Source: Paraburkholderia elongata | GTDB lineage: Bacteria > Pseudomonadota > Gammaproteobacteria > Burkholderiales > Burkholderiaceae | Assembly: GCF_013177735.1 (NCBI RefSeq) | Contig: NZ_WOEZ01000119.1 | Location: 22,485 to 86,484, forward strand | Reading direction: 5' to 3' | Length of the DNA stretch: 64,000 nt | Shown here: one piece after another, positions 18,219 to 26,729 of the stretch | How positions within the stretch are numbered: position 1 is the first letter of the stretch | How the letters are laid out: the number at the start of each line of letters is the position of its first letter | Notes under the pieces: generated by a model | Databases searched by the model: none | The model's input: only the letters and a program-made list of their open reading frames with translations | What the model was told of the DNA's origin: nothing | Made by a program: the position numbers and the translations under genes

Positions 18219-20015
18219 ATGGCCCTTCGCTTCTATCTCTGGTTGCACCGATCACTGGTGGCAGGATCCATGGCGGCTGCTCTGGTGGCGATGGCGCTCG
18301 TCTTCGCCATCATCGCCGCGTTCAGTCAGATGTGCGCGGCGGCCGAACTGGACGACTCATCCGCTGCAACGGCCCGCACGGAAAGAGCTACGTCGCCGGC
18401 CAGCACGGTGAGCGTGCCCAGCGTGCCGGGCGTTCAGGCAGAGACTACCGAGCAGACCGTCGATGCGAACGGCCAGCCAGTCAAGGAGCCGAGCGCCAAT
18501 CCAGCGCGCACTGGCTCGCCGCCACCGGCTGCCGCTGCCAGCTCGAACAATACGCAAGATCACCCGCAGCACAGCGGCAAACCCGAGACCACGGCGATCC
18601 CCGTGCCGCCGGAAAGCGCCGTGGTGACCCCGCATTCGATCCGGCTCGACGGCCGCAAGCTCGACTACACGGCGACCGCCGGCAACCTGTTGCTGCGTGA
18701 CAGGACCGGCCAAGCCAATGCGAGCGTTTTCTATGTCGCCTACACCGCCGCCACGAAAAATCCTTCGACGCGCCCCGTCACATTCCTCTTCAACGGCGGA
18801 CCGGGTGCGGGCAGCGTGTTCCTGATGATCGGCTCGTTCGGGCCGAAGCGGGTGCGCACGGCGAGTCCCGCGATCACGCCGCCGGCGCCGTATGTGCTGG
18901 ACGACAACCCCGATAGCCTGCTCGATACCACCGATCTGGTCTTTATCGATGCCGTGGGCGCGGGCTTGTCGAGAGTCGTTGGGCATGGCACGGGGAAGGA
19001 CTTCTGGGGCGTCGATAAAGACCTCGACGCGTTTTCGCAATTCATCGATCGCTATCTGACGGTAAACCAGCGCTGGAATTCGCCGAAGTATCTGCTTGGC
19101 GAATCGTACGGCACCGCGCGCGCCGCGATGCTCGCGTATCAGCTGGGGCAAAACAATATCGCGATCAACGGCGTGATCCTGATGTCGTCGGTGCTCGATT
19201 CCTCGGCGTTTTCACCCGGGTCGGACTTCCAGAGCGAAAGCTACTTGCCGAGCTTTGCGGCCATCGCGTGGTATCACGACAAGATCGTTCCGAAGCCGGC
19301 CAATCTGCCGGCCTTTCTCGATGAGGCTCGCGCGTTCGCACGTGGGCCCTATGCGCAAGCGCTCGCGCAGGGTGACGCGTTGCCTGACGCGCAGCGCGAC
19401 GAGATTGCCGCACGCGTCGCACAGTTCACCGGGCTCGACGTCGATTATGTGAAGCGAAGCCGCCTGCGTCTCTACCCATCGCGCTTTCGCAGTCAATTGC
19501 TGCGCGATCAGTCGCGCAGCGTCGGTCGTTACGATGCCCGTTTCGAAGGACTCGAGTTTGACGGCGTGTCCGAGCGTCCCGATTTCGATGCATCGGTGAG
19601 CAGCGTGCAGAGCGCTTTCGACGCCGCGCTTCATCAGCATCTTGCGCAGGACCTGCACTTCACGCCTGCCGACGACTACCGCGTCTTCAACGACGATGCG
19701 TTGACGCAGTGGGACTGGAAACATCGTGAGTGGTGGGGTGAACACTTGTCCGTGCCATATGCGGCGGGCGATCTCGCCGAAGCGATGCGGCAGAATCCGC
19801 AGCTGCGCGTGATGTCGCTGAACGGCTATTTCGACCTTGCCACGCCGTTCTATGCGACCGAGTACGCGCTCGCGCATCTGGGTATCGATGCGCCGCTGCG
19901 CGCCAACGTGCGCATTAGCTACTACCCGACCGGCCACATGATTTATCTCGACGATGCCGCGTTGCATGCGGTCAAGCGGGATCTGGCGAGTTTCTATGCG
20001 GCGGGCGCGGGCTAG
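18219..20015 (+). CDS. Secreted S10-family serine carboxypeptidase
   Basis: 598 residues from the ATG at 18219. An N-terminal hydrophobic segment (LVAGSMAAALVAMALVFAIIAAF) and Ala-rich cleavage region send it across the inner membrane; a 120-residue Pro/Ser/Thr-rich spacer follows. The alpha/beta-hydrolase core has the oxyanion motif FLFNGGPGAGS, the nucleophile in GESYGTARA, a later Asp in NGYFDLATPF and the catalytic His in YPTGHMIYLDD, so the Ser-Asp-His set is complete. S10 peptidases remove C-terminal residues and are less common in bacteria than in eukaryotes. An in-frame upstream ATG at 18135 adds residues that do not look like a signal peptide. Confidence 0.9.
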   Translation: MALRFYLWLHRSLVAGSMAAALVAMALVFAIIAAFSQMCAAAELDDSSAATARTERATSPASTVSVPSVPGVQAETTEQTVDANGQPVKEPSANPARTGSPPPAAAASSNNTQDHPQHSGKPETTAIPVPPESAVVTPHSIRLDGRKLDYTATAGNLLLRDRTGQANASVFYVAYTAATKNPSTRPVTFLFNGGPGAGSVFLMIGSFGPKRVRTASPAITPPAPYVLDDNPDSLLDTTDLVFIDAVGAGLSRVVGHGTGKDFWGVDKDLDAFSQFIDRYLTVNQRWNSPKYLLGESYGTARAAMLAYQLGQNNIAINGVILMSSVLDSSAFSPGSDFQSESYLPSFAAIAWYHDKIVPKPANLPAFLDEARAFARGPYAQALAQGDALPDAQRDEIAARVAQFTGLDVDYVKRSRLRLYPSRFRSQLLRDQSRSVGRYDARFEGLEFDGVSERPDFDASVSSVQSAFDAALHQHLAQDLHFTPADDYRVFNDDALTQWDWKHREWWGEHLSVPYAAGDLAEAMRQNPQLRVMSLNGYFDLATPFYATEYALAHLGIDAPLRANVRISYYPTGHMIYLDDAALHAVKRDLASFYAAGAG

Positions 20016-20161
20016 CTTTCATAAACAGCGGCAAGTCGTTGAACGGTATAATTTGTCCACTTTGCGTCCACTTTGGCGCACTCGTTCGAAGGTGCGTCCA
20101 TGCCGTTGTCTACGGCTTCGCCAACCCGGTTTCACCAACCCAGGCTTCACCCGCGCTTCCC

Positions 20162-20908
20162 ATGCCATTTCTCCCGATCCAGTCCTTCACGCGCAAACGA
20201 CTTTCCGACGTGGTGTCCGACCAGATCAAACAACTGATCTCGGACGGCGCGCTGATGCCGGGCGACCGGTTGCCGGCCGAACGCGATCTGGCCACGCAGC
20301 TCGGTGTCTCTCGGCCGTCGTTGCGGGAAGCGCTGATCCGGCTGGAAGCGGACGGTTATATCGAAACGTCGGGGCGGGGCGGCTTCACGGTCGTCGACGT
20401 CACCGCGCCGATCATCTCCAAGCCGCTCGCCGAACTGCTGCTGCAAAATCCGCGCACCAGTGCCGATATTCTCGAACTGCGCCAAGGTCTCGAATCGATT
20501 TCGACGGTGTACGCGGCGGAGCGCGCTACGGCGGCCGATCTGCAGAAAATTACCGAAGCGTTTGAAGCATTGAAGGCCGGCTCCCAGTCGCAAGACCGCG
20601 TGAACCTGGCGGAACTGGATGCCGCGTTTCACCTCGCAATTGCCGACTCCACGCATAACATCGCGCTCGCACATGTGATGCACGGCATCCATACGCTGAT
20701 TCGTGAAGGCATGCGCCAGTACCATCGCCTGATCGACTACGACGACGCGATGGAAAAACAGTTGATGAGCCAGCATCAGGCCATCTACGACGCGGTCATC
20801 GCGCGCGACGCGCAAAAGGCGCGCAAGGCCGCCGAGCGTCATCTGACCTACGTGCGCGAGATGTACAAGGAAGACGCGACGAAACCTTCGCCGAGCGTGA
20901 TTTCCTGA
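20162..20908 (+). CDS. lldR: FadR-subfamily GntR regulator, probable lactate-operon repressor
   Basis: 248-residue regulator from the ATG at 20162 (MPFLPIQSFTRKRLSDVVSDQI); the frame extends upstream but without homology. The winged-helix domain (MPGDRLPAERDLATQLGVSRPSLREALIRLEADGYI) is classic GntR, and the C-terminal all-helical FCD domain carries the metal/ligand His residues (DAAFHLAIADSTHN, YDAVIARDAQKARKAAERHL). It lies directly upstream of lutABC with a TGGTCAGACCA palindrome overlapping the lut promoter, so it very probably senses lactate and represses that operon. The symbol is assigned by context and family. Confidence 0.85.
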   Translation: MPFLPIQSFTRKRLSDVVSDQIKQLISDGALMPGDRLPAERDLATQLGVSRPSLREALIRLEADGYIETSGRGGFTVVDVTAPIISKPLAELLLQNPRTSADILELRQGLESISTVYAAERATAADLQKITEAFEALKAGSQSQDRVNLAELDAAFHLAIADSTHNIALAHVMHGIHTLIREGMRQYHRLIDYDDAMEKQLMSQHQAIYDAVIARDAQKARKAAERHLTYVREMYKEDATKPSPSVIS

Positions 20909-21040
20909 GTCTGCCGGGCTTCTGATTCTCCGGGTTATCTGACCTTTTGAGCTCCGCTCGCGCTGCCTCGCGAGCGGCGGATCGCACACCTGCGCTGCAG
21001 CGTAGCGATCCACGCAGCCCGTTCCACCAGCGATTTCCAG

Positions 21041-21071
21041 TTGACACCGTCCGGCGGCTTCCCTATATAAT
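21041..21071 (+). promoter_or_regulatory. Promoter of lutABC
   Basis: A perfect TTGACA -35 is followed 17 bases later by TATATA (or 19 bases later by a perfect TATAAT). It lies about 175 bp upstream of lutA in the 336-bp gap after lldR, with the operator immediately downstream. Confidence 0.75.
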
Positions 21072-21074
21072 TCT

Positions 21075-21085
21075 TGGTCAGACCA
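21075..21085. promoter_or_regulatory. FadR/LldR-type operator
   Basis: Perfect palindrome TGGTCAGACCA overlapping the expected transcription start of lutABC. The TGGTC-N-GACCA form is the kind bound by FadR-subfamily GntR repressors; a further ACCAG copy follows a few bases later. Confidence 0.72.
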
Positions 21086-21244
21086 GCATGACCAGTCTTA
21101 CTGGGTGGCCACAATGAGCGAGCGCAATGAGCGGCCACGCTGACCGGCCAGACGCATGGCGTCGGCGGGAAACGCCTGCGCCGCCGTGATTCCCGCAGTG
21201 GAGTGGGTGAATCACCGGCTGTCGTTTTTCTTTTCAATGAGCTT

Positions 21245-21988
21245 ATGAAAGTCGCCCTGTTTATCCCTTGCTTCATCGACGCGTTCTATCCCGAGGTGGG
21301 GATCGCCACGCTCGAATTGCTCGAACGCTTCGGCATCGAAGTCGACTATCCGCAGGAGCAAACCTGCTGCGGCCAGCCCATGGCCAACAGCGGTGCGCAC
21401 GCCGAGGCAGCCGGCGCCGAGCGCGTGTTTGCGCGTAACTTCGCCGGTTACGACTACATCGTCGGGCCGTCGGCGAGTTGCATTCATCACGTGCGCGAGC
21501 ATTTGACCGCGCTCGAGCAGACCGATGAAGTCAGGAAGATTCGCGCCAACGCATACGAACTCGTCGAGTTTCTGCATGACGTGGTCGGTGCCCGTGAGTT
21601 TCCGTGGGCCGAGTTTCCGCATCGCGTGGGCCTGCATAACAGTTGCAGCGCGTTGCGGCATCTGAAAGAGGCGTCGGTTTCGGAGATTGCCGGGGCGCCG
21701 TTTTCGAAACCGCGCACCTTGCTCGAAGGCGTCAAAGGCATCGAATTCGTCAAGCCGTCGCGGCCGGATGAATGTTGCGGGTTTGGCGGCACCTTCTCGG
21801 TGACCGAAGAGCCGGTGTCGGTGCGCATGGGGCAGGACAAGGTCCGCGATCATCTGAACGCGGGCGCCGAGTACATCGTATCGGGCGATATGTCGTGCCT
21901 GATGCACCAGCAAGGCTGCGCGGAACGGATGAAAGCCGACGCACGCTTCATCCATATCGCGCAGGTCCTGAATGGAGCGCGCGCATGA
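21245..21988 (+). CDS. lutA: L-lactate utilisation protein LutA (Fe-S oxidoreductase subunit)
   Basis: 247 residues, two CCG domains that each bind an iron-sulfur cluster: QEQTCCGQPMANSG in the first half and PDECCGFGGTFSV in the second. LutA, LutB and LutC together oxidise L-lactate to pyruvate in the cytoplasm, feeding electrons to the respiratory chain. The ATG at 21245 is chosen because the conserved MKVALFIPCFID starts there; the upstream extension is unrelated. It is first in a tight operon and its stop overlaps the lutB ATG. Confidence 0.93.
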   Translation: MKVALFIPCFIDAFYPEVGIATLELLERFGIEVDYPQEQTCCGQPMANSGAHAEAAGAERVFARNFAGYDYIVGPSASCIHHVREHLTALEQTDEVRKIRANAYELVEFLHDVVGAREFPWAEFPHRVGLHNSCSALRHLKEASVSEIAGAPFSKPRTLLEGVKGIEFVKPSRPDECCGFGGTFSVTEEPVSVRMGQDKVRDHLNAGAEYIVSGDMSCLMHQQGCAERMKADARFIHIAQVLNGARA

Positions 21989-23376
21989 GCCGGATCGATC
22001 ACGCGAAAGCCGCGGGCGCTTTCATCAGGAAAACGGAGCACGTCGCGTTTCACGACAAGCGTCTGTGGGATTTGCGTGAGAAGCGCGATGCGCAGGCGCA
22101 CGGCATTCCAGAATGGGAGACGCTGCGCGAACTGGCATCGGGCATCAAGGAACACACGCTGTCGCATCTGTCCGACTACCTCGAACAGTTCGCCGCTGCG
22201 GCTGAAGCCAATGGCGTCGTGGTGCACTGGGCCGCGACGGCTGAAGAACACAATGCGCTGGTCCACAAGATCATGGCCGAGCACGGCATGACCACGCTTG
22301 TCAAAAGCAAGTCGATGCTCACCGACGAATGCAAGATGCGCGAGTATCTCGAGCCGCGCGGCATTACGGTGATGGAAACCGATCTCGGCGAGCGCATCCA
22401 GCAGCTCGATCATCAGGACCCGAGCCATATGGTGGTGCCTGCGGTCCATAAACTGCGTGCCGATGTGGCCGAACTGTTCGGCCGCACTATCGGCACCGAT
22501 CCGAAGAACAGCGATATTCACTATCTCGCCGAAAGCCAGCGGATGAACACGCGGCCGTACTTCGTGCGCGAGAAAACGGCCGGCATGACGGGCTGTAATT
22601 TCGCGGTGGCGGAGACGGGCACGGTCGTGGCGTGTACTAACGAAGGCAATGCTGATCTGTCTGCGAATGTGCCGCCGCTGCATATCGCGTCGATCGGTAT
22701 CGAGAAGCTGATTCCGAAGGTGTCGGACCTCGGCGTATTTATCCGCATGCTGTCGCGCAGCGCGCTCGGTTCGCCGATTACGCAGTACACCTCGCATTTT
22801 CGCGCGCCGCGTCCGGGCACTGAAATGCATTTCATCCTCGTCGATCATGGCCGCTCGGAGCGGCTCGCGATGGAGGACTTCTGGTATTCGCTCAAATGCA
22901 TTCGCTGTGGCGCGTGTATGAATACGTGCCCCGTGTACCGGCGTAGTGGCGGCTTGTCGTATGGCGGCACCTATTCGGGGCCGATCGGTGCGATTATCAA
23001 TCCGACCTTCGATCTGAAACGTTACAGCGCGTTGCCGTTCGCGTCGACGCTCAACGGAAGTTGTACGAATGTATGTCCAGTGAAGATCAATATTCACGAG
23101 CAGATCTACAAATGGCGCACGGTGATCGCCGAGCGTCATGAGGTGCCGTTCGTGAAGCAGGAAGTGTTGAAGATGGCGGGGCGCTTGCTCGCGAGTCCGA
23201 CGCTGTATCGGGCGACGGTATCGTCGATGGGCGGCGCGCTGCGGCGGCTGCCGAATTTCGTGCTGTATAACCCGCTCAACATCTGGGGCCGGCAGCGTGA
23301 GTTGCCGGAGGCGCCGAAGCTGACCTTCCACGCCTGGTACAAGAAGAATCGTGGAGGTGGCGATGGCAACGCGTGA
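21985..23376 (+). CDS. lutB: L-lactate utilisation iron-sulfur protein LutB
   Basis: 463 residues from the ATG that overlaps the lutA stop (ATGA). It contains an LUD domain and two ferredoxin-type clusters: CIRCGACMNTCPVYR and, after an insertion, CTNVCPVKINIHEQ. It transfers electrons from lactate oxidation by the LutABC complex. The central segment KTAGMTGCNFAVAETGTVV is the conserved LUD signature. Gene order lutA-lutB-lutC and the 4-bp overlap support translational coupling. Confidence 0.94.
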   Translation: MSRIDHAKAAGAFIRKTEHVAFHDKRLWDLREKRDAQAHGIPEWETLRELASGIKEHTLSHLSDYLEQFAAAAEANGVVVHWAATAEEHNALVHKIMAEHGMTTLVKSKSMLTDECKMREYLEPRGITVMETDLGERIQQLDHQDPSHMVVPAVHKLRADVAELFGRTIGTDPKNSDIHYLAESQRMNTRPYFVREKTAGMTGCNFAVAETGTVVACTNEGNADLSANVPPLHIASIGIEKLIPKVSDLGVFIRMLSRSALGSPITQYTSHFRAPRPGTEMHFILVDHGRSERLAMEDFWYSLKCIRCGACMNTCPVYRRSGGLSYGGTYSGPIGAIINPTFDLKRYSALPFASTLNGSCTNVCPVKINIHEQIYKWRTVIAERHEVPFVKQEVLKMAGRLLASPTLYRATVSSMGGALRRLPNFVLYNPLNIWGRQRELPEAPKLTFHAWYKKNRGGGDGNA

Positions 23377-23959
23377 AGCTTTTCTGGCGAGGGTGCGTGA
23401 GGCGCAACCGCCGGCGCGTCCACGGCCCGATGTGCCGTTGTTTACTTCGGTGGGCGGGGATTTGCGGGCGCGCTTCACGACGGCATTGCAGGCGATGGGT
23501 GGGAACTGTGTCGAAGCGCCGGCTGCGGGCGACGTGCTTGCGCTGATCCGTGAGCGGTTCGGTGATGCGGCGTCGGTGGCGTCGGCGACGCCCGAAGTGC
23601 CTGGCACACGTGTGATCACGGCTGAAACCGAACCGGCTTCGTTGCAGGATATCGAAGTGGGCGTGGTGCGGGCGCGCTTCGGCGTCGCCGAAACCGGCTC
23701 GGTGTGGTTCAGCGAGCGCGAGTATGTGGTCAACGCGCTGGGGTACATCGTGCAGCATCTGGTGGTGCTGCTCGATCCGGCGCAGTTGCTCGACGGTTTG
23801 CAGGATGCGTACCGTCGCGACGACTTTCGCGATGCACGCTATGCGGCGCTGGTTACCGGGCCTTCGGCCACGGCGGATATCGAAGGCGTGCTGATTCGGG
23901 GCGCGCAGGGGGTGCGGTCGTTGACGGTGGTGTGGGTGGCCGAACCGCAGGGAATCTAG
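23363..23959 (+). CDS. lutC: L-lactate utilisation protein LutC
   Basis: 198-residue LUD-domain protein, third gene of the lactate operon. The family signature GVAETGSVWFSEREYVVNALGYIVQHLVVLLDP and the C-terminal TGPSATADIEGVLIRGAQG are visible. The ATG at 23363 follows GGAGGTGG and overlaps lutB by 14 bp, indicating coupled translation. It converges on the LysR gene, with 71 bp between stops and no T-tailed hairpin there. Confidence 0.92.
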   Translation: MATREAFLARVREAQPPARPRPDVPLFTSVGGDLRARFTTALQAMGGNCVEAPAAGDVLALIRERFGDAASVASATPEVPGTRVITAETEPASLQDIEVGVVRARFGVAETGSVWFSEREYVVNALGYIVQHLVVLLDPAQLLDGLQDAYRRDDFRDARYAALVTGPSATADIEGVLIRGAQGVRSLTVVWVAEPQGI

Positions 23960-24030
23960 TGGGTGCCTTGGCTCTAAGGAGCAACGCCTGTTCTCTTCCG
24001 GACGCGAACAGAAAGAGCTTATTGATTCGA

Positions 24031-24927
24031 TCACGGCCCAGGGGCTGGCCGGGTGATCAGGTCGTCCACTCTTGAAAGGAACAGCTTCAAGACGGGCGAC
24101 ATATTCGCCTTGCTGAAGCCGATAGCCAGATCGATTTGCGGCACATCGCCAGCCAGGGGCCGGCTAACCACCGACCACGGCATCAAGTTCTCGAGGTACG
24201 CCGGAATGAGCGTCAGACTTCGGGTCGATGCCACCAAGGACATGACCATCGCAGGGTTATCGACGGTTTGGGTCGGCACGATTTCGATGCCGGAACGCTC
24301 CAGGTAGGCGTCGATCACCGCACGCACTACCTTCGCCTTGCTCGCCATGGCGATAAAAGGGTAATCGGCAAGGTCATGGGGAGAGACTACGTCGCGTGAT
24401 GCCAACACGTGGTCGCTGGGCATCAGCACCACCAGCGGCTCCTGACTCACGACTTGATAGGCAAGATCGAAGTCTGGCTCGGCGCGCATGAATGCCAGAT
24501 CCAGTTTGCCTCGTGCAACTCCTTCGGCAAGGTCCGGCGAATACCCACTGGACACCGTGACATCCACATTGGGCAATTCATCTCGAAGGATGTGCATGGC
24601 TCTGGGCAGCCAGGTCATCTCTTGCCCAGTGAGAAATCCGAGCGCAAATCGCTGCTTGTACGGCTGTGCTGCCTGTCTGGCCGCTTCAATGGCGGCATCC
24701 ACCTGATTCAGCGCCAGCCGCGCGTGATCGATGAAGGCCTTTCCAGCGGCAGTCAGTTCCACGCCGCGCGCACTGCGGCTTAGCAATTCAACCCCAACCT
24801 GGTCTTCCAGATCCCGAATTTGCCGGCTCAGCGATGGCTGCGAGGTGTGCAAACGGCGTTCGGCTGCGACCGTCAGGCTTCCTGTCTCGGCGACGGCGAT
24901 GAAGTATCGAAGGTGCCGCAATTCCAT
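24031..24927 (-). CDS. LysR-type transcriptional regulator
   Basis: 298 residues from the ATG at 24927 (MELRHLRYFIAVAETGSLTVAAERR), preceded by a GGGA ribosome site. The N-terminal winged HTH (RRLHTSQPSLSRQIRDLEDQVG) and the two-lobed periplasmic-binding-like effector domain are complete. The N-terminus resembles HcaR/CatM-like aromatic-pathway regulators. It is divergent from a GST gene followed by an SDR gene across a 257-bp AT-richer gap, so those two genes are its likely targets. No clear T-N11-A box could be singled out. Confidence 0.9.
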   Translation of the reverse strand: MELRHLRYFIAVAETGSLTVAAERRLHTSQPSLSRQIRDLEDQVGVELLSRSARGVELTAAGKAFIDHARLALNQVDAAIEAARQAAQPYKQRFALGFLTGQEMTWLPRAMHILRDELPNVDVTVSSGYSPDLAEGVARGKLDLAFMRAEPDFDLAYQVVSQEPLVVLMPSDHVLASRDVVSPHDLADYPFIAMASKAKVVRAVIDAYLERSGIEIVPTQTVDNPAMVMSLVASTRSLTLIPAYLENLMPWSVVSRPLAGDVPQIDLAIGFSKANMSPVLKLFLSRVDDLITRPAPGP

Positions 24928-25184
24928 GATCCCTCCACGATGTCGCTTTTGCCTGGCCATGCCTTCCAAGCATGCCACCCAGCTTATTAAGTCTTTTTCT
25001 ATTCTGCCATCACCCCCTAAATTCCTTCTCAAAGCATCGTATTTCAAGGTTTTCCACCTCGAAGCTTGGGATCCTCGGTCAGTCCCCTCGTGCACAGAAA
25101 GCCATACCTACAGAAGGGGACTCGCTTGTAATCAAACGGGACGCCTCGTTTCCACTTCAATAACGTAATGACACGGATCAGACC

Positions 25185-25832
25185 ATGTCCTCAGAACTGA
25201 AACTCTATCAATCGAACGCCTCCCCGAACTCTCGTCGCGTGCGAATCTATCTCGCGGAGAGAGGAATATCAGTGGAGACCGTGCCTGTTGACCTTGGCGC
25301 GAAGGAGCAATTCTCCGAAGGCTACGGCGCGATCAACCCGCGTCGTGAAGTGCCTACGCTGGTTTTGAGCGATGGCACGTCCATCGGCGAAGTGCCGGCA
25401 ATCTGGCGCTACCTCGAGGAAGCGTATCCGAAGAATCTGCCCTTGCTGGGCACGACACCCAAAACGAAGGCGCTGGTCAGTATGTGGGAGCGGCGCGCTG
25501 AACTGAACGGATTTGCTGCGGTCATGGAGGGGGTGCGAAACGCCGTTGCCGGTCTGAAAGGCCGTGCCTTGTCGGGTCCGCATGCCTACGAACAGATCCC
25601 CGAGATCGTCGAGCGCAGCAAGCTGCGTGTGGCCAACTTCTTTGCCGACTTCAATGAGCGCCTTCAGGCCGTTCCGTTCGTGGCGGGTGACGAATTTTCG
25701 GCAGCCGATATTACGACGCTGGTAACGATCGACTTTGCGGCGACTGGAATGAAAGTGACGGTGCCCTCCGAACACACGGCATTGCGGGCATGGTACGAGA
25801 AGGTATCAAACCGTCCTGCCTCGAAGGCCTAA
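25185..25832 (+). CDS. Glutathione S-transferase family protein
   Basis: 215 residues with the thioredoxin-like N-terminal domain (LKLYQSNASPNSRRVRIYLAERGI, then INPRREVPTLVLSDGTSIGEVPAIWRYLEEAYP, containing the cis-Pro and the glutathione gamma-glutamyl contact) and an all-helical C-terminal domain (FVAGDEFSAADITTLVTIDFA). The Ser in NASPNSRRV is the probable activating residue. It is first of a two-gene run with an SDR gene 27 bp downstream and is divergent from a LysR gene, suggesting an inducible detoxification or catabolic function of unknown substrate. Confidence 0.9.
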   Translation: MSSELKLYQSNASPNSRRVRIYLAERGISVETVPVDLGAKEQFSEGYGAINPRREVPTLVLSDGTSIGEVPAIWRYLEEAYPKNLPLLGTTPKTKALVSMWERRAELNGFAAVMEGVRNAVAGLKGRALSGPHAYEQIPEIVERSKLRVANFFADFNERLQAVPFVAGDEFSAADITTLVTIDFAATGMKVTVPSEHTALRAWYEKVSNRPASKA

Positions 25833-25859
25833 CACTCTGTCGATTCACTGGATTACATC

Positions 25860-26609
25860 ATGAGCAAACCTGTTGTACTTATCACTGGTTCGCTGACGGG
25901 TATTGGTCGTGCGACTGCTGTAGCGTTTGCGCGCGAAGGTGCGCAGATTGTGGTTTCGGGTCGCCGTGCGGACGCGGGTGAGGATCTCGCCCGCGAACTG
26001 CGCTTGCACGGGGGTACTGAGGTCGAGTTCGTGAAGACCGATGTACGGTACGAGAACGAAGTCAGTGCCCTGATCGACTACACAGTTCAGCGCTTTGGCC
26101 GAATCGATGTTGCCGTGAACAACGCCGGGACCGAGGGCGTGCCTGGTCCTGTGGTCGAGCAGACTCCTGAGACGTACGCAACGGCATTCGACACCAATGT
26201 CCTAGGCACGCTCCTGTGCCTTAAGCATGAGATGCGTGTGATGCTGGCGCAGAAGAGCGGCAGCATCATCAACATCTCGTCGACCATGGGCAGCCGTGGT
26301 GCGGCGGGTGCTTCGATGTATGTCGCGAGCAAGCATGCCGTCGAAGGGCTGACAAAAGCGGCTGCGCTGGAAGGCGCACCTGCCGGCGTGCGTGTGAACG
26401 CTGTTGCGCCGGGTCCGGTGGAAACGGGCATGCTCGATCGTTTTACCGGAAGCGCCGAGCGCAGGCAGGCAGTGCAAGCCGGTGTCCCGGCAAAGCGTTT
26501 CGGCACACCGGATGAAATCGCCGATGCTATTTTGTTCCTTGCGTCGCCCAAGTCGACGTTCGTGGTGGGGCAGATTATTGGGGTGAACGGCGGTAAGACT
26601 GCGCTTTGA
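25860..26609 (+). CDS. Short-chain dehydrogenase/reductase
   Basis: 249-residue classical SDR. The nucleotide-binding TGSLTGIG (residues 10-17), DVRY for adenine contact, NNAG, the catalytic Ser in INISSTMGS, and the YVASK Tyr/Lys pair are all present, as is PGPVETGM after the active site. An Arg following the first glycine loop (VSGRRADA) suggests NADP(H) preference. It forms an apparent operon with the GST gene under the divergent LysR regulator. Substrate unknown. Confidence 0.92.
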   Translation: MSKPVVLITGSLTGIGRATAVAFAREGAQIVVSGRRADAGEDLARELRLHGGTEVEFVKTDVRYENEVSALIDYTVQRFGRIDVAVNNAGTEGVPGPVVEQTPETYATAFDTNVLGTLLCLKHEMRVMLAQKSGSIINISSTMGSRGAAGASMYVASKHAVEGLTKAAALEGAPAGVRVNAVAPGPVETGMLDRFTGSAERRQAVQAGVPAKRFGTPDEIADAILFLASPKSTFVVGQIIGVNGGKTAL

Positions 26610-26697
26610 TTCTGATTTCGACGTTGTCGGCGTTTTCGTTTTGAGCCGATTTTGCCAAGCAGCGATTTATCGATGAAGACGGACTTTGATATCATCA

Positions 26698-26713
26698 CTG
26701 TATAAACATACAG
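26698..26713. promoter_or_regulatory. LexA (SOS) box
   Basis: CTGTATAAACATACAG matches the CTG-N10-CAG LexA operator, including the T/A inner flanks and AT-rich core. It ends 16 bp before the GTG start of the VRR-NUC nuclease gene, a position able to block its promoter. Confidence 0.82.
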
Positions 26714-26729
26714 GTTTCGTGAAGACCCC

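Noticed and set aside
21850..23748. 632-codon open frame on the minus strand across lutB and lutC
   Set aside because: It is antisense to three well-supported lut genes, His/Arg-rich and without any motif; long antisense frames are expected at this GC content.
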